Shown here: positions 49,682-58,173 of the stretch, in pieces
Layout: each line of letters starts with the position of its first letter
How positions within the stretch are numbered: position 1 is the stretch's first letter
Source of the DNA: JACVRN01 sp036403815
GTDB taxonomy: Bacteria > Acidobacteriota > Blastocatellia > Pyrinomonadales > Pyrinomonadaceae
Assembly: GCA_036403815.1 (NCBI GenBank)
Contig: DASWQH010000061.1
Location: 62,001-126,000 of the forward strand
DNA length: 64,000 bases
Direction: 5' to 3'
Notes under the pieces: model-generated
Database searches by the model: none
What the model was told of the DNA's origin: nothing
The model's input: only the letters and a program-made list of their open reading frames with translations
Position numbers and translations under genes: made by a program

Positions 49682-52600
49682 TCAAAATCGTTTGCGGAAA
49701 CGAATCTCAAAACTGAAATTATCATTGCGCGATTGGAAGCCGTTGGCGGAACCCTGTTCATACTGCGCTATGAAAGAAAGCCTGTCCGAGACGCGATACT
49801 CGACGGCGATGATCTGATTCTGATCGGAGGTCACGTTGGTCGAATAGGTGACGGAAAGCTCTTTGCTAATCGGCTGCGTAATTCGAAGGCGCGCCGTAGG
49901 GCTTGCGCCGCCCCGGCCTGCAATCAACGGGTCAATCTCAAGGCTTAGCCCATAAAGCCCGCTGGTCGCGCGCCTGAGCGGCTCGTTAATAATCGTGTTC
50001 GCCAGAAGGCTCGCCGCCGTGCCCACGCCGGATTGTGCGAGCGTTGAAGCGCCGGAGCCTTCCTGTGAAAGCTCGCCCGTCAAAATCAGTGAAACGACAT
50101 CGACCTGCGGCAGCGCAGGGTCTGAGCGGACGGTGGCAGAGGGCTGCGAGAGCGGCCCTGTCAAATCCGCTATGACACGGTAGCCGCGAATCTCCGACTC
50201 GGCCTGAATGTTCAGGATAGGGTCTGCGTCGCGTTGCGCCGGAAGGTCTATGTAGCCGCGTGTGACTTCATAGCGCTCGCGGCGGAAGCTGAGCGTGCCG
50301 CGCGAAGCAGAGATGCGCCCCGAAACCACAGGGTCTTCGACCGGGCCTGTGACGCGTAAAGAGACGGAGCCGACAACGTCCGCCAGATTGTTGCGCACAA
50401 CCAAGGCATCGCGTCCTTCAATCCTGAGATCAAGCTGCGTGGTGGCGGCCAGTGCTCCATCGCTGCTGCCTTCCGTGAGCGATGCTTCGCGCCGCTGGTT
50501 GACTAAATCTGCAAGCTCTATGTCCTGTGTATATTCGGCGCGACGCAGAGTGACAGGGCCAGAGATGAAGGTCGTAATCACGCCCGTGTTTGCCGCGCGC
50601 GAGCCGTTAATCTCAAGGTCTGCGTCGGCTGTTGTCCTGAAGCCTGTCGGGTACGGCACCGTCACCTGATCGCCGCGCACGTTGAAGCGAAAACGCGAAG
50701 GCATGAAGCCGGAAAGCTGCGCGCCGCCCGTCACGTTGACGCGCCCGCCGCCCATAGTGCCCGTCAAAGAGTTAATCTGAGCGAAGTTGGAATTGAAGAT
50801 GACGCGCCCTTCAATGTTGGAGATCTGCAATCGCTGGTCTGTGACAAGCGCAGAGAGAGACGCGCCCGCGACCGATGCCAAGCCATTTAAGCGCGGCTCC
50901 GCGTACGTTCCGCCAACGCGCACCGCGACATCGGCTGTGCCAGCGAGGATGAAGTCAGGAGACAGGCCATTCAGGACGCGCAGGTTCAACTGCCCGTCAA
51001 CCGTTAAGCTCTGCTTACCCTTCGGGCCTACGGCCAGGGTTCCGCCAAAGAGCACGTTCGTGCCTGTGCCTGTGAACTGCGTCTTCTCGAAAAAGATTTC
51101 GTCGCCGGAGAACTGCACCATTAGCGGAGAGACAGCCGAAAGCTGCACGTCCTCGACCTGAACCGTCAGGTTCGTAAAGTTGGCCGTACCTTTCAAGCCC
51201 CTGAACGAGAAGGCTTCCTCATTCTCGTCATACAGATTGCCTTCGGCGCTCAATCGCCCCGTTGCGCGACCCGTCACGGTGACTGCTGTGCCGGGCGGCA
51301 AGAGTGCTGCGAACAGCCCGGTCAAATCCGCGTTTGAAAAATTGGTCTCAAGTTTTGTAGGCAACAGCTTGTTGCTCAAATCCACGCTCGCGTTGATGAC
51401 CTGCGGTTGTCCTAAGATGCCTGTCGTCAGACTTAAATTGAATTGACTCTTCTCCGTGCGGCCTACGAGCGAGAGCTGCCCGGCTTCGCGCCCGTTGATG
51501 TTGACGTTGCGACCCGTGCCGTCAATCGTCACCTGATAGGTTGAAAAGTCTGTGAAGATGCCTGTGGCGTGCGCCGTGATGTCTGCGGTGCCTTTAATCT
51601 GCGGCACGCCTCCTGTGCTTCGAGCCAGAGCGGTCAGGCGATCAAGTTGGATGCCCGTCCCGTTAGCTTCTATGTCGAATGCTTTCGTGTGCGTGTCGAA
51701 GTTGCCGCTTGCAACAATAGTCCCGGCATCAAAGCGAGCGTCCACGCGAGTCAGATTTACCTTCGACCCAGTGAAGGTAGCCTGTGCGACGATTGAATCG
51801 AAATGCTCGCCGCTGACAGAGCCAGGCCCGACGCGCAAGTTGGCATCACCCGTCATGGCATCTGGGAAGCCTGCGATTCTTATGCGCCCCGAAACATCGG
51901 CCTGAAGGTCAGTGAGTGATGCAGTAGTCGTTGAGCCTCCCGTCACGCTCGCGCTGCTCGACTGAAAGGCTGCGATGAGATTCCCTGCGTTAGCGCGGTC
52001 AAGCGTGGCGTCAATTGCGATGTTGTTCTGCCCTGTGCGCGGCGCGTTCAAGGTGAACTGTAGACCTCCGCCATCACGCTCCGAGAGTTTCCCATCGGTG
52101 ACGTTTATATCCGTAGGCGTGACGTTGAGCGCCGCAGAGAGCGAGCCTAGCTCGCGCCCGCTGACAATCAAAGAGTCTAACGATGCGCGACCCTCTATGC
52201 TCGGATCATCAAGCCGCCCGCGCACAGTTCCGTTGAAGGTAAGCTTTCCACCGAGCGCAACGTTATACCTGTCAAGCTGTTCGTCCAGAGCCGGAAGAAG
52301 TCCCGTCGAAGCAATGACGCTCTGCAATTCCGCCGCGTCCGCTGAGTTGAGGTCAATACGCAAATCGGACTCTTCGCGCGCGAACGAGAACCTTCCGGAA
52401 GCGTTTATCTCCGAAGACTGTGTGCGAAGGTTGGCGCGCTCAATCTGAAAAAGCCCGCTCGCAGCGTTGAGCGCGATGGTGCCTGTCAGTTGATTTGTGC
52501 CGGTGGCGGTTGTGCCGGTCTCGCCCGTAAAATCTGCGCGCACGGTGCCGGTCGCGGTGTTCTTGATGTCCGTGCCGCGAAATGAAAGGTCGGCTGTGCC

Positions 52601-54712
52601 CGTCGCCTTGCCCGAAATCGGCACATTGCGCTTTGCTGTAAGCGCGACGATCTGGTTAACGTCCAGATTATTGAAGGCGGCATTGACGCGCGATGCGCCG
52701 CCACGCGCTGTGCTGATGACGGCATTGCCGCTCGCGCTGCCCTGAAGAATCTGCGCGTTGAAGTTGCGAAGCTCTATCTGATTGTTTGAAGCCGTGACCG
52801 CCGCGCGTGCCGCGCCGAGTTGAACGCTCGCCAGCACTCCGCCGCCAAGACTCAAATCCGCGCTCGCGCGATAACGCCCCGAAGGCTCAAGCACGAAGAC
52901 GGGACGCCCCAGCCTTACATCACGAATCGTGCCGCCTTCAAAATCCTTGCTCGAAGCAATCTGAACGTTTCCGGCGTTGATGTCGCCGCTTGTGCCTTCG
53001 ACGCGTCCGCCGCGAATCGAGAGACGAACGCCAGCTATGTTGAGGCTTCCAATCGTGGCTCCCGCAGCGCTCGCGCCGCCGATGCTTAACTGATTCACGG
53101 CGACGTTCGTCGCACCATTTCGATCAACCACCTCGACGCCGCTGGCCGTTAAGCCCTTAACTTGTGCGCCCTGCGCAGAGACCGTACCGGCCTGCACCGT
53201 CCCGGCGGTCGCAGTCGTCACACCGTTCTCGCTTCTCACGCGCAGGTCTGACGCCTGCGCTCCATTGATGCGCGCGTCAGCCGTATTGATGCTGTTCGCA
53301 CTTGCGCGGCGTGCGTTGGCCGTCACCACACCTTCGCGCATCTCCGCGACCGCATCGCTCAATATAAGCCCGCTGATGGAAGTGCCCTGATAGCGAGCCG
53401 CCGCCGCGCGCAACTCGCCGACCCAGCGAAAGTCCGTGCCCGTGCCGACCACACCGCCCGCTACCTGCATGGCGTTCAACTGAAAATCGCCCACCGTCAA
53501 AAGCTCCGCAACCGCTCGTCCCTGTATGTCATAAGCGGAGCCGTCGCCAGTGCCTTTCGCGTTGAGTTGAAGAGCCTGCACGCGCACGCCGTCCGCGGCC
53601 ATGGCATCCGATTTAATCTCGCCGTCCACGTTGTAGCGCGAGCCTTCGCCAGTGATTGTGCCTGCGAAATTGCCCACGCCGCGCAGGGTCGTATCAGGCT
53701 GAAGGATGTCGGAGGCTTGCGTCAAATCAACCGTCGAAGTGACGTTGAAGTTGTAGCGAAGGGCGCGCCAGTCGTCCATGACGCCCGTCATGCGTGCCTC
53801 TGCAAGCGGCGAGCGAAGCACAAGCTCCTGAATCTCTGCGCGAGTTTGATTGACGCGCCCCCGCGCCGTTATGTCTATGTTGTTGACGGGACGCCCGTCG
53901 TAGACAAAGGTCGAGTTTGAAGCGTTGAAGGTGACGCTGTTCATCCAGCTTTCGGCTGGAGCTTTGGGGTCGTCGGGTTGAATGGTGGCGATTAGGTTGC
54001 GCGCTTCGCCGGAAATCGAGTGGCGCTCATCGCCGTAATGCACGACACCGTTGTTAATCTGAATCTGTGCGGTCGAATAAGAGAAGAGGATACGTTTGTT
54101 CGGGTCTGGCGGAGGCAATTTGATGTTGCGGAAGTTGGAATTGCCCTGCGCATCAAAACTGACCCAGACTTCCACGCCGTCTATTGTCAGCTTTTCCAGA
54201 TTGATGTTGCGCTTCAAGTTGAGCGCGTAGAGGTCTTCAATGCGCACGACGGCTGTGAGCTTATCAATCCTGCCCAGCTTCTCGTTCGTCGTCGCGTCAT
54301 ACAACTCCACATCGTTCATCACGACATTGCGCGCGCCGCTCGTGTGAAACTCTTTAATCTCGGCGCGTATGCCGTACTGCGCGAAGGTGTCTTTAATCTG
54401 CCCGGCGATGTAGCGGTCAACGTAGCCCAGCCTGTAAACCACAACCGCGAGCAGGATGACGGCGACCGCCGCCACGGCGAGCGAGATTGTCAGGATGAGC
54501 GCATTGCGGCGCGTCAAATAACGCCGACGCCTGCCCTGCGGCGTCGCAGGCTCAGGGCTGTCTGCGTCGCGCTCTGCGACCACTTCAATCGTCGGAGGCA
54601 GAGCCTTATCCGTCTCCGATTGCAGAGCCTCTTTAATCTCGCTCTTCGGGAGCTTCTCCGTCTCCGGAGGACGCTCCTCGCGGGGAGCGTCTTTGCTATC
54701 ATCAACAGGCAT
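49682..54712 (-). CDS. tamB: TamB-like translocation and assembly module protein
   Basis: 1676 residues. One membrane anchor is near 72-95 (NALILTISLAVAAVAVILLA). A long series of beta-strand repeats, Ala/Thr/Asn/Gly-rich, covers most of the protein and forms a periplasmic hydrophobic groove (AsmA/VPS13-like). The C-terminal TamB (DUF490) domain has SGRISASRGTLSFRRERYEV and DLPAQRDADPILNIQAESEI and ends FSFEIRFRKRF. TamB bridges the periplasm for lipid transfer to the outer membrane with TamA. The first 70 residues are acidic and low complexity. The partner gene is directly downstream. Confidence 0.92.
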   Translation of the reverse strand: MPVDDSKDAPREERPPETEKLPKSEIKEALQSETDKALPPTIEVVAERDADSPEPATPQGRRRRYLTRRNALILTISLAVAAVAVILLAVVVYRLGYVDRYIAGQIKDTFAQYGIRAEIKEFHTSGARNVVMNDVELYDATTNEKLGRIDKLTAVVRIEDLYALNLKRNINLEKLTIDGVEVWVSFDAQGNSNFRNIKLPPPDPNKRILFSYSTAQIQINNGVVHYGDERHSISGEARNLIATIQPDDPKAPAESWMNSVTFNASNSTFVYDGRPVNNIDITARGRVNQTRAEIQELVLRSPLAEARMTGVMDDWRALRYNFNVTSTVDLTQASDILQPDTTLRGVGNFAGTITGEGSRYNVDGEIKSDAMAADGVRVQALQLNAKGTGDGSAYDIQGRAVAELLTVGDFQLNAMQVAGGVVGTGTDFRWVGELRAAAARYQGTSISGLILSDAVAEMREGVVTANARRASANSINTADARINGAQASDLRVRSENGVTTATAGTVQAGTVSAQGAQVKGLTASGVEVVDRNGATNVAVNQLSIGGASAAGATIGSLNIAGVRLSIRGGRVEGTSGDINAGNVQIASSKDFEGGTIRDVRLGRPVFVLEPSGRYRASADLSLGGGVLASVQLGAARAAVTASNNQIELRNFNAQILQGSASGNAVISTARGGASRVNAAFNNLDVNQIVALTAKRNVPISGKATGTADLSFRGTDIKNTATGTVRADFTGETGTTATGTNQLTGTIALNAASGLFQIERANLRTQSSEINASGRFSFAREESDLRIDLNSADAAELQSVIASTGLLPALDEQLDRYNVALGGKLTFNGTVRGRLDDPSIEGRASLDSLIVSGRELGSLSAALNVTPTDINVTDGKLSERDGGGLQFTLNAPRTGQNNIAIDATLDRANAGNLIAAFQSSSASVTGGSTTTASLTDLQADVSGRIRIAGFPDAMTGDANLRVGPGSVSGEHFDSIVAQATFTGSKVNLTRVDARFDAGTIVASGNFDTHTKAFDIEANGTGIQLDRLTALARSTGGVPQIKGTADITAHATGIFTDFSTYQVTIDGTGRNVNINGREAGQLSLVGRTEKSQFNLSLTTGILGQPQVINASVDLSNKLLPTKLETNFSNADLTGLFAALLPPGTAVTVTGRATGRLSAEGNLYDENEEAFSFRGLKGTANFTNLTVQVEDVQLSAVSPLMVQFSGDEIFFEKTQFTGTGTNVLFGGTLAVGPKGKQSLTVDGQLNLRVLNGLSPDFILAGTADVAVRVGGTYAEPRLNGLASVAGASLSALVTDQRLQISNIEGRVIFNSNFAQINSLTGTMGGGRVNVTGGAQLSGFMPSRFRFNVRGDQVTVPYPTGFRTTADADLEINGSRAANTGVITTFISGPVTLRRAEYTQDIELADLVNQRREASLTEGSSDGALAATTQLDLRIEGRDALVVRNNLADVVGSVSLRVTGPVEDPVVSGRISASRGTLSFRRERYEVTRGYIDLPAQRDADPILNIQAESEIRGYRVIADLTGPLSQPSATVRSDPALPQVDVVSLILTGELSQEGSGASTLAQSGVGTAASLLANTIINEPLRRATSGLYGLSLEIDPLIAGRGGASPTARLRITQPISKELSVTYSTNVTSDQNQIIAVEYRVSDRLSFIAQYEQGSANGFQSRNDNFSFEIRFRKRF

Positions 54713-54803
54713 AAGACAGAAAGCGCGAGTCGCTAACAGGGCACGCGGCTCGCAAGTTTTATAGAGTTAACAGGAGAGATACAAAGAACAGTGACGAGAA
54801 CGG

Positions 54804-54876
54804 TTTTCAGTTTTCAGTTTTCAGCAGAAGAGCCAGTTTACTTTACTGAAAACTGAAAACTCAAAACTGAAAACTC
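54804..54876. repeat. Stuttered hairpin (TTTTCAG units)
   Basis: Three TTTTCAG units (54804-54825) oppose CTGAAAACTGAAAACTC... (54847-54876), with a short AGAAGAGCCAGTTTAC loop. It is located between the ribBA stop and the tamB start. Confidence 0.85.
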
Positions 54877-54886
54877 TTTTCGCTTG

Positions 54887-56068
54887 TCACTCATCCCTCA
54901 TCACTGCATTTCTTTCTTCCCCGGCAGGAGAGCCTAGAGGAAGATTTCCTACTACTTCCAGATCAAAGCCTTCGAGTGCAGCGACCTTCGGGGGGTGGTT
55001 GGTCAGGAGCACTATGCGGCTGAGGCCCAGCTCATGAAGAATTTGCGCGCCCACGCCGTAATCTCGATTCGTGCCGTAGCCCGTTTCAAGGCTCGCATCA
55101 TATGAGCTAAGCCCTCGTTCCTGCATCAACTGGTAGGTGCGCAACTGGTGAACCAGATCAAGATTGTGCTCGCGCTGTCTAAGGTAAAGTACGACGCCCC
55201 GGCCAGCAGCAGCTATCTTCTCCAGCGCCGTGTGAAGCTGAAAGCCCGTGTCGCCTACAAGCGAGCCGAACATGGCGAAGGTCACGTTCTCGGTGTGAAC
55301 GCGAACCAGCACAGGCTCGCCGCCCGCTACCTCACCCATGACCATCGCCACGTGGACTTCGCCGTTGACCACGTTCTCAAAAGCTATGGCGCGAAAGCGT
55401 CCGTAAACGGTCGGCATCTCGGTTTCCGCGACCCTACGCACGAGCACTTCCTTGCGCATACGATAACGCACAAGCTCTGCGACCGAAATCATCTTCAGAT
55501 TGTGAAGGCGAGCGAAGGCTTCCAGCTCCGGCATGCGCGCCATAGTGCCGTCCGGGTTCATAATCTCGCAGACGACGCCCGCCGGATAAAGCCCTGCGAT
55601 GCGCGCCAGATCAACAGAGGCTTCAGTCTGGCCGGGACGCACGAGCACGCCCCCCTTTTTCGCGCGAAGCGGGAAGATGTGGCCGGGGCGAGCCAAATCC
55701 TGCGGGCGCGTCTTAGGGTCAACCGCCGTCAGGATGGTCGTCGCGCGGTCAGAGGCCGAAATCCCTGTCGTCACTCCTTTGCGCGCCTCAATCGAGACCG
55801 TAAAGGCAGTGCCCAGAAAAGAGGTGTTGTCGGCGACCTGCATGGTCAGATGAAGCTCGTCACAGCGCTCTTCCGTCAGGGGCATACAGATCAGGCCGCG
55901 CGCGTGCGTCGCCATGAAATTGATAATCTCAGGCGTGATTTTTTCGGCGGCGCAGACCAGATCGCCCTCGTTCTCGCGGTCTTCATCGTCAACGATGATG
56001 ACCATGCGGCCTTCACGAATGTCTGCGGCGGCCTCTTCGATAGAAGCAAAAGGCATATCAGTTTTCAC
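54887..56068 (-). CDS. ribBA: RibBA-type protein; DHBP synthase with degenerate GTP cyclohydrolase II domain
   Basis: 393 residues. The N-terminal DHBP synthase looks active: DDEDRENEGD (27-36), THARGLICMPL and ARPGHIFPLRAKKGG, giving 3,4-dihydroxybutanone phosphate for riboflavin. The C-terminal GTP cyclohydrolase II half has lost the zinc ligands. HSECLTG is HTENVTF (Asn261), and RCDCG is VGDTG (272-275). EGRGIGL reads REHNLDL. The fold is otherwise kept (RDYGVGAQIL; VLLTNHPPKVAAL). It probably makes only DHBP, as in RibBX-like proteins. ribE is 6.5 kb away. The start is GTG 56068 or ATG 56056. Confidence 0.88.
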   Translation of the reverse strand: MKTDMPFASIEEAAADIREGRMVIIVDDEDRENEGDLVCAAEKITPEIINFMATHARGLICMPLTEERCDELHLTMQVADNTSFLGTAFTVSIEARKGVTTGISASDRATTILTAVDPKTRPQDLARPGHIFPLRAKKGGVLVRPGQTEASVDLARIAGLYPAGVVCEIMNPDGTMARMPELEAFARLHNLKMISVAELVRYRMRKEVLVRRVAETEMPTVYGRFRAIAFENVVNGEVHVAMVMGEVAGGEPVLVRVHTENVTFAMFGSLVGDTGFQLHTALEKIAAAGRGVVLYLRQREHNLDLVHQLRTYQLMQERGLSSYDASLETGYGTNRDYGVGAQILHELGLSRIVLLTNHPPKVAALEGFDLEVVGNLPLGSPAGEERNAVMRDE

Positions 56069-56241
56069 TCGACTGTCGGGAGAGTGGCATTAACAGGCTC
56101 TATGTTACCCGAAAGCCCTCAATTTTGCGACTCGGAAATCTAAAGGGCAACGGAGAGCGAACAATGGAGTTCATGGGCAAGATTTGTGCCGCCTTGAAGC
56201 GACCATCTAAACGAATTTGCAGATGAGGATTCTGCGCAAAA

Positions 56242-56544
56242 TTAAGAGTAGCGGCTATGCTGCCTCATGCTGATTATCGTTGCCGCTGCGTAAACTATCG
56301 CCGAGTAGACGACTACGCTTAAGAGGAATCCCAAGGCAGAACCAAGCGTCGTCAGTCCTACGATTTCCTGTTCAGGAAAAAGCATCTGGCACAAGGCCAC
56401 CATCGGCCAGATTATCAGCCATTTGAAGTAATTAACTGCCCACGCGGGAGCACCGGCCTTTTGAGGGTGAAACAGGACAGACATAATGAGCAGGCCGAAA
56501 ACGGTCAGGGTGCCGCAAGCGAAGGAAAACAGTGTGCGCTTCAT
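56242..56544 (-). CDS. Three-span membrane protein of unknown function
   Basis: 100 residues with hydrophobic segments (FACGTLTVFGLLIMSVLF; FKWLIIWPMVALCQMLF; ALGFLLSVVVYSAIVYAAAT). No family was recognised. Its composition is similar to the neighbours. It is isolated in front of a long inverted repeat. Confidence 0.6.
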   Translation of the reverse strand: MKRTLFSFACGTLTVFGLLIMSVLFHPQKAGAPAWAVNYFKWLIIWPMVALCQMLFPEQEIVGLTTLGSALGFLLSVVVYSAIVYAAATIISMRQHSRYS

Positions 56545-56755
56545 AATAATTTTTCCATCCTGAAATCAGATTCTACTCCTAATTCGTAGATGGATTATAT
56601 TACACGACACAGGTTATGGCTCATTAAATTCGCTCGACCAAGACTTGCGCCGCAGCCTTCGCTTTTTGACGACGGCTGCGGCGCAGGATTTAGATGACAA
56701 AAGATGAAATGCTCAGACGCTTTTCGGCACACGACTAAGAACGCGTTTCAAAAAT

Positions 56756-56875
56756 TGTAGGGGCAGGGCTTGTCCCTGCCCGTATGGTGCTCTGCGCACG
56801 ATCATCAAGATTGATATTATCGAACATCATTCGCACATGCGGTGCGACGGGCAGGGACAAGCCCTGCCCCTACAA
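56756..56875. repeat. Perfect 29-bp inverted repeat (GGGGCAGGGCTTGTCCCTGCC)
   Basis: The left arm (56756-56784) and right arm (56847-56875) are exact complements. Each arm also contains its own GGGCAGGG/CCCTGCCC palindrome. A 62-bp loop lies between, and outer TTTCAAAAAT/ATTTTGAAAT flanks extend it. No ORF. It fills the gap between the two secreted/membrane genes. Confidence 0.85.
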
Positions 56876-56898
56876 GTCTTCCGATTTTGAAATGGCCT

Positions 56899-57795
56899 CT
56901 AAGTTTTCTTCGGAAGCGGGTTGAGAACTTCCATGACGAGTTTCCATTTGCCGTCCGGCTGTCGCTTCCAGACATGCACGTAGTAGCCGTTCTCGTCCGA
57001 TTTACCGTCAGCAGATTTTAAGTCATAGCTGCCGTAGGTGTAGCCCAGATCGACCGAGCGTGCAACGTCCGACTTCTCAGGCTGCCAGCTCATCTTTCCC
57101 GCCTGCGCCTCAAGAGCAGTGCGCGCCGACTGCTTTCCGACGAAGGGAAACTTGCCTTCATGTAAGAGCCGCACGTCATCGGCCATATAAGAGAGATAAG
57201 CCTTCAGAGTGCCTTTGTCCACAGAGGCTTTCGAGAATTCACGCTCGATGTTGAGTATACCGTTACGCCCCGTTTCTACGTCGGCTTCGGAAGCATTCTT
57301 CGCCGCCTTTGATTTGACGTTGGAGAATTGCAAGGTTTGAGCTGAAGTCGGCTGCGGGTTGCTGATGCCTAAGTCGAGCGCGAATTTGAACGTGCCGTCC
57401 GGCTGCTTTTTCCAGATGGTCATGAAGTTGCCGAAAGCCACGGGCTTGTCTTCAGCGCCTTTCGGGCGAAACTCCCACGGCCCTGTGTCATAGCCCATGT
57501 CGCCCGCCGCGGAGATGTCCGCGTACATAGGCTCCCACGAAAGAAGACCCGGACGCTTGGCGCGCGCCTCCCAGTTCTTTTTACCGTTCGTAGGGCCGGG
57601 AGCGAAGACTATGCTGTCGTCTGCCATGAATGCCAGGAAGGCATCGCGCGTCCCCTTCTCGGCGGCTGTGCGTGCAAAGGCGCGCTCGGTGTTGACTATA
57701 GAATCAAGGTCTGATGAGCGCACGCTCTTTTGATGAAAGGCGAGCGCCGAAACGCCTGCGCAGAGCATGAGCAAGAAGGGAAGAGCTTTCTTCAT
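56899..57795 (-). CDS. Secreted protein with two DUF4440/SnoaL-like domains
   Basis: 298 residues. The signal peptide is LPFLLMLCAGVSALAF. Two NTF2-like domains follow in tandem: NTERAFARTAAEKGTRDAFL...MADDSIVFAPG (about 35-150) and IEREFSKASVDKGTLKAYLS...MADDVRLLHEG (about 183-295). Each ends with VWKRQPDG-type strands. NTF2-like folds bind small hydrophobic molecules, but the role of these secreted DUF4440 proteins is unknown. The two domains are clear internal duplicates. Confidence 0.82.
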   Translation of the reverse strand: MKKALPFLLMLCAGVSALAFHQKSVRSSDLDSIVNTERAFARTAAEKGTRDAFLAFMADDSIVFAPGPTNGKKNWEARAKRPGLLSWEPMYADISAAGDMGYDTGPWEFRPKGAEDKPVAFGNFMTIWKKQPDGTFKFALDLGISNPQPTSAQTLQFSNVKSKAAKNASEADVETGRNGILNIEREFSKASVDKGTLKAYLSYMADDVRLLHEGKFPFVGKQSARTALEAQAGKMSWQPEKSDVARSVDLGYTYGSYDLKSADGKSDENGYYVHVWKRQPDGKWKLVMEVLNPLPKKT

Positions 57796-57990
57796 CTTGT
57801 ATTCCTTACGAGAAACTGTAATGGCAGAGCTTTGGAGTCACACATAGACAGCACACGCGTCTTCGCTTTTGGATGATTTCCATTTTGGTAGATGCCTTGA
57901 ACAGGACGCGCTCTCGTGTGCTCGTGAGCGTAAGATTCATGAGGCGCGGCGAACAGTTGTCCGCAGAGATGCGTTGTTGCAGTAAAAAAG

Positions 57991-58135
57991 AGGTCAGTAC
58001 CGCCAAATGCAAGGATGAGGGCGGCAGCGATGAAGGATGAAAGCTAAGGATGGATTTTCTTTTACTTCATCCTTCCGCCCTCATCCCTCATCCCTGCTTT
58101 TCCTCCCCGCCCGCTAACGCAGGCGGTACTGACCT
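57991..58135. repeat. Nested hairpins: TCAGTACCGCC repeat enclosing a GGATGAG stuttered repeat
   Basis: Outer arms AGGTCAGTACCGCC (57991-58004) and GGCGGTACTGACCT (58122-58135) are related to 32111-32188. Inside, GGATGAGGGCGGCAGCGATG... (58013 on) opposes TTCATCCTTCCGCCCTCATC... (to 58098), with the loop AAGGATGGATTTTCTTTTAC. It fills the 378-bp gap between the DUF4440 and AraC genes. Confidence 0.85.
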
Positions 58136-58173
58136 GCTGCTCTGCGTCTCTCTCTGTGTTGAAGCCTGAAGGT

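Noticed and set aside
54020..54736. 238-residue plus-strand ORF
   Set aside because: Antisense to the tamB N-terminus with no domain and an Arg/His/Val-rich shadow composition.
55148..56143. 331-residue plus-strand ORF
   Set aside because: Antisense shadow of ribBA. The minus strand has full RibB motifs; this frame has His/Arg-rich composition typical of a shadow.
57806..58012. 68-residue minus-strand ORF
   Set aside because: Its start lies in a hairpin repeat arm and there is no recognisable ribosome binding site or domain.
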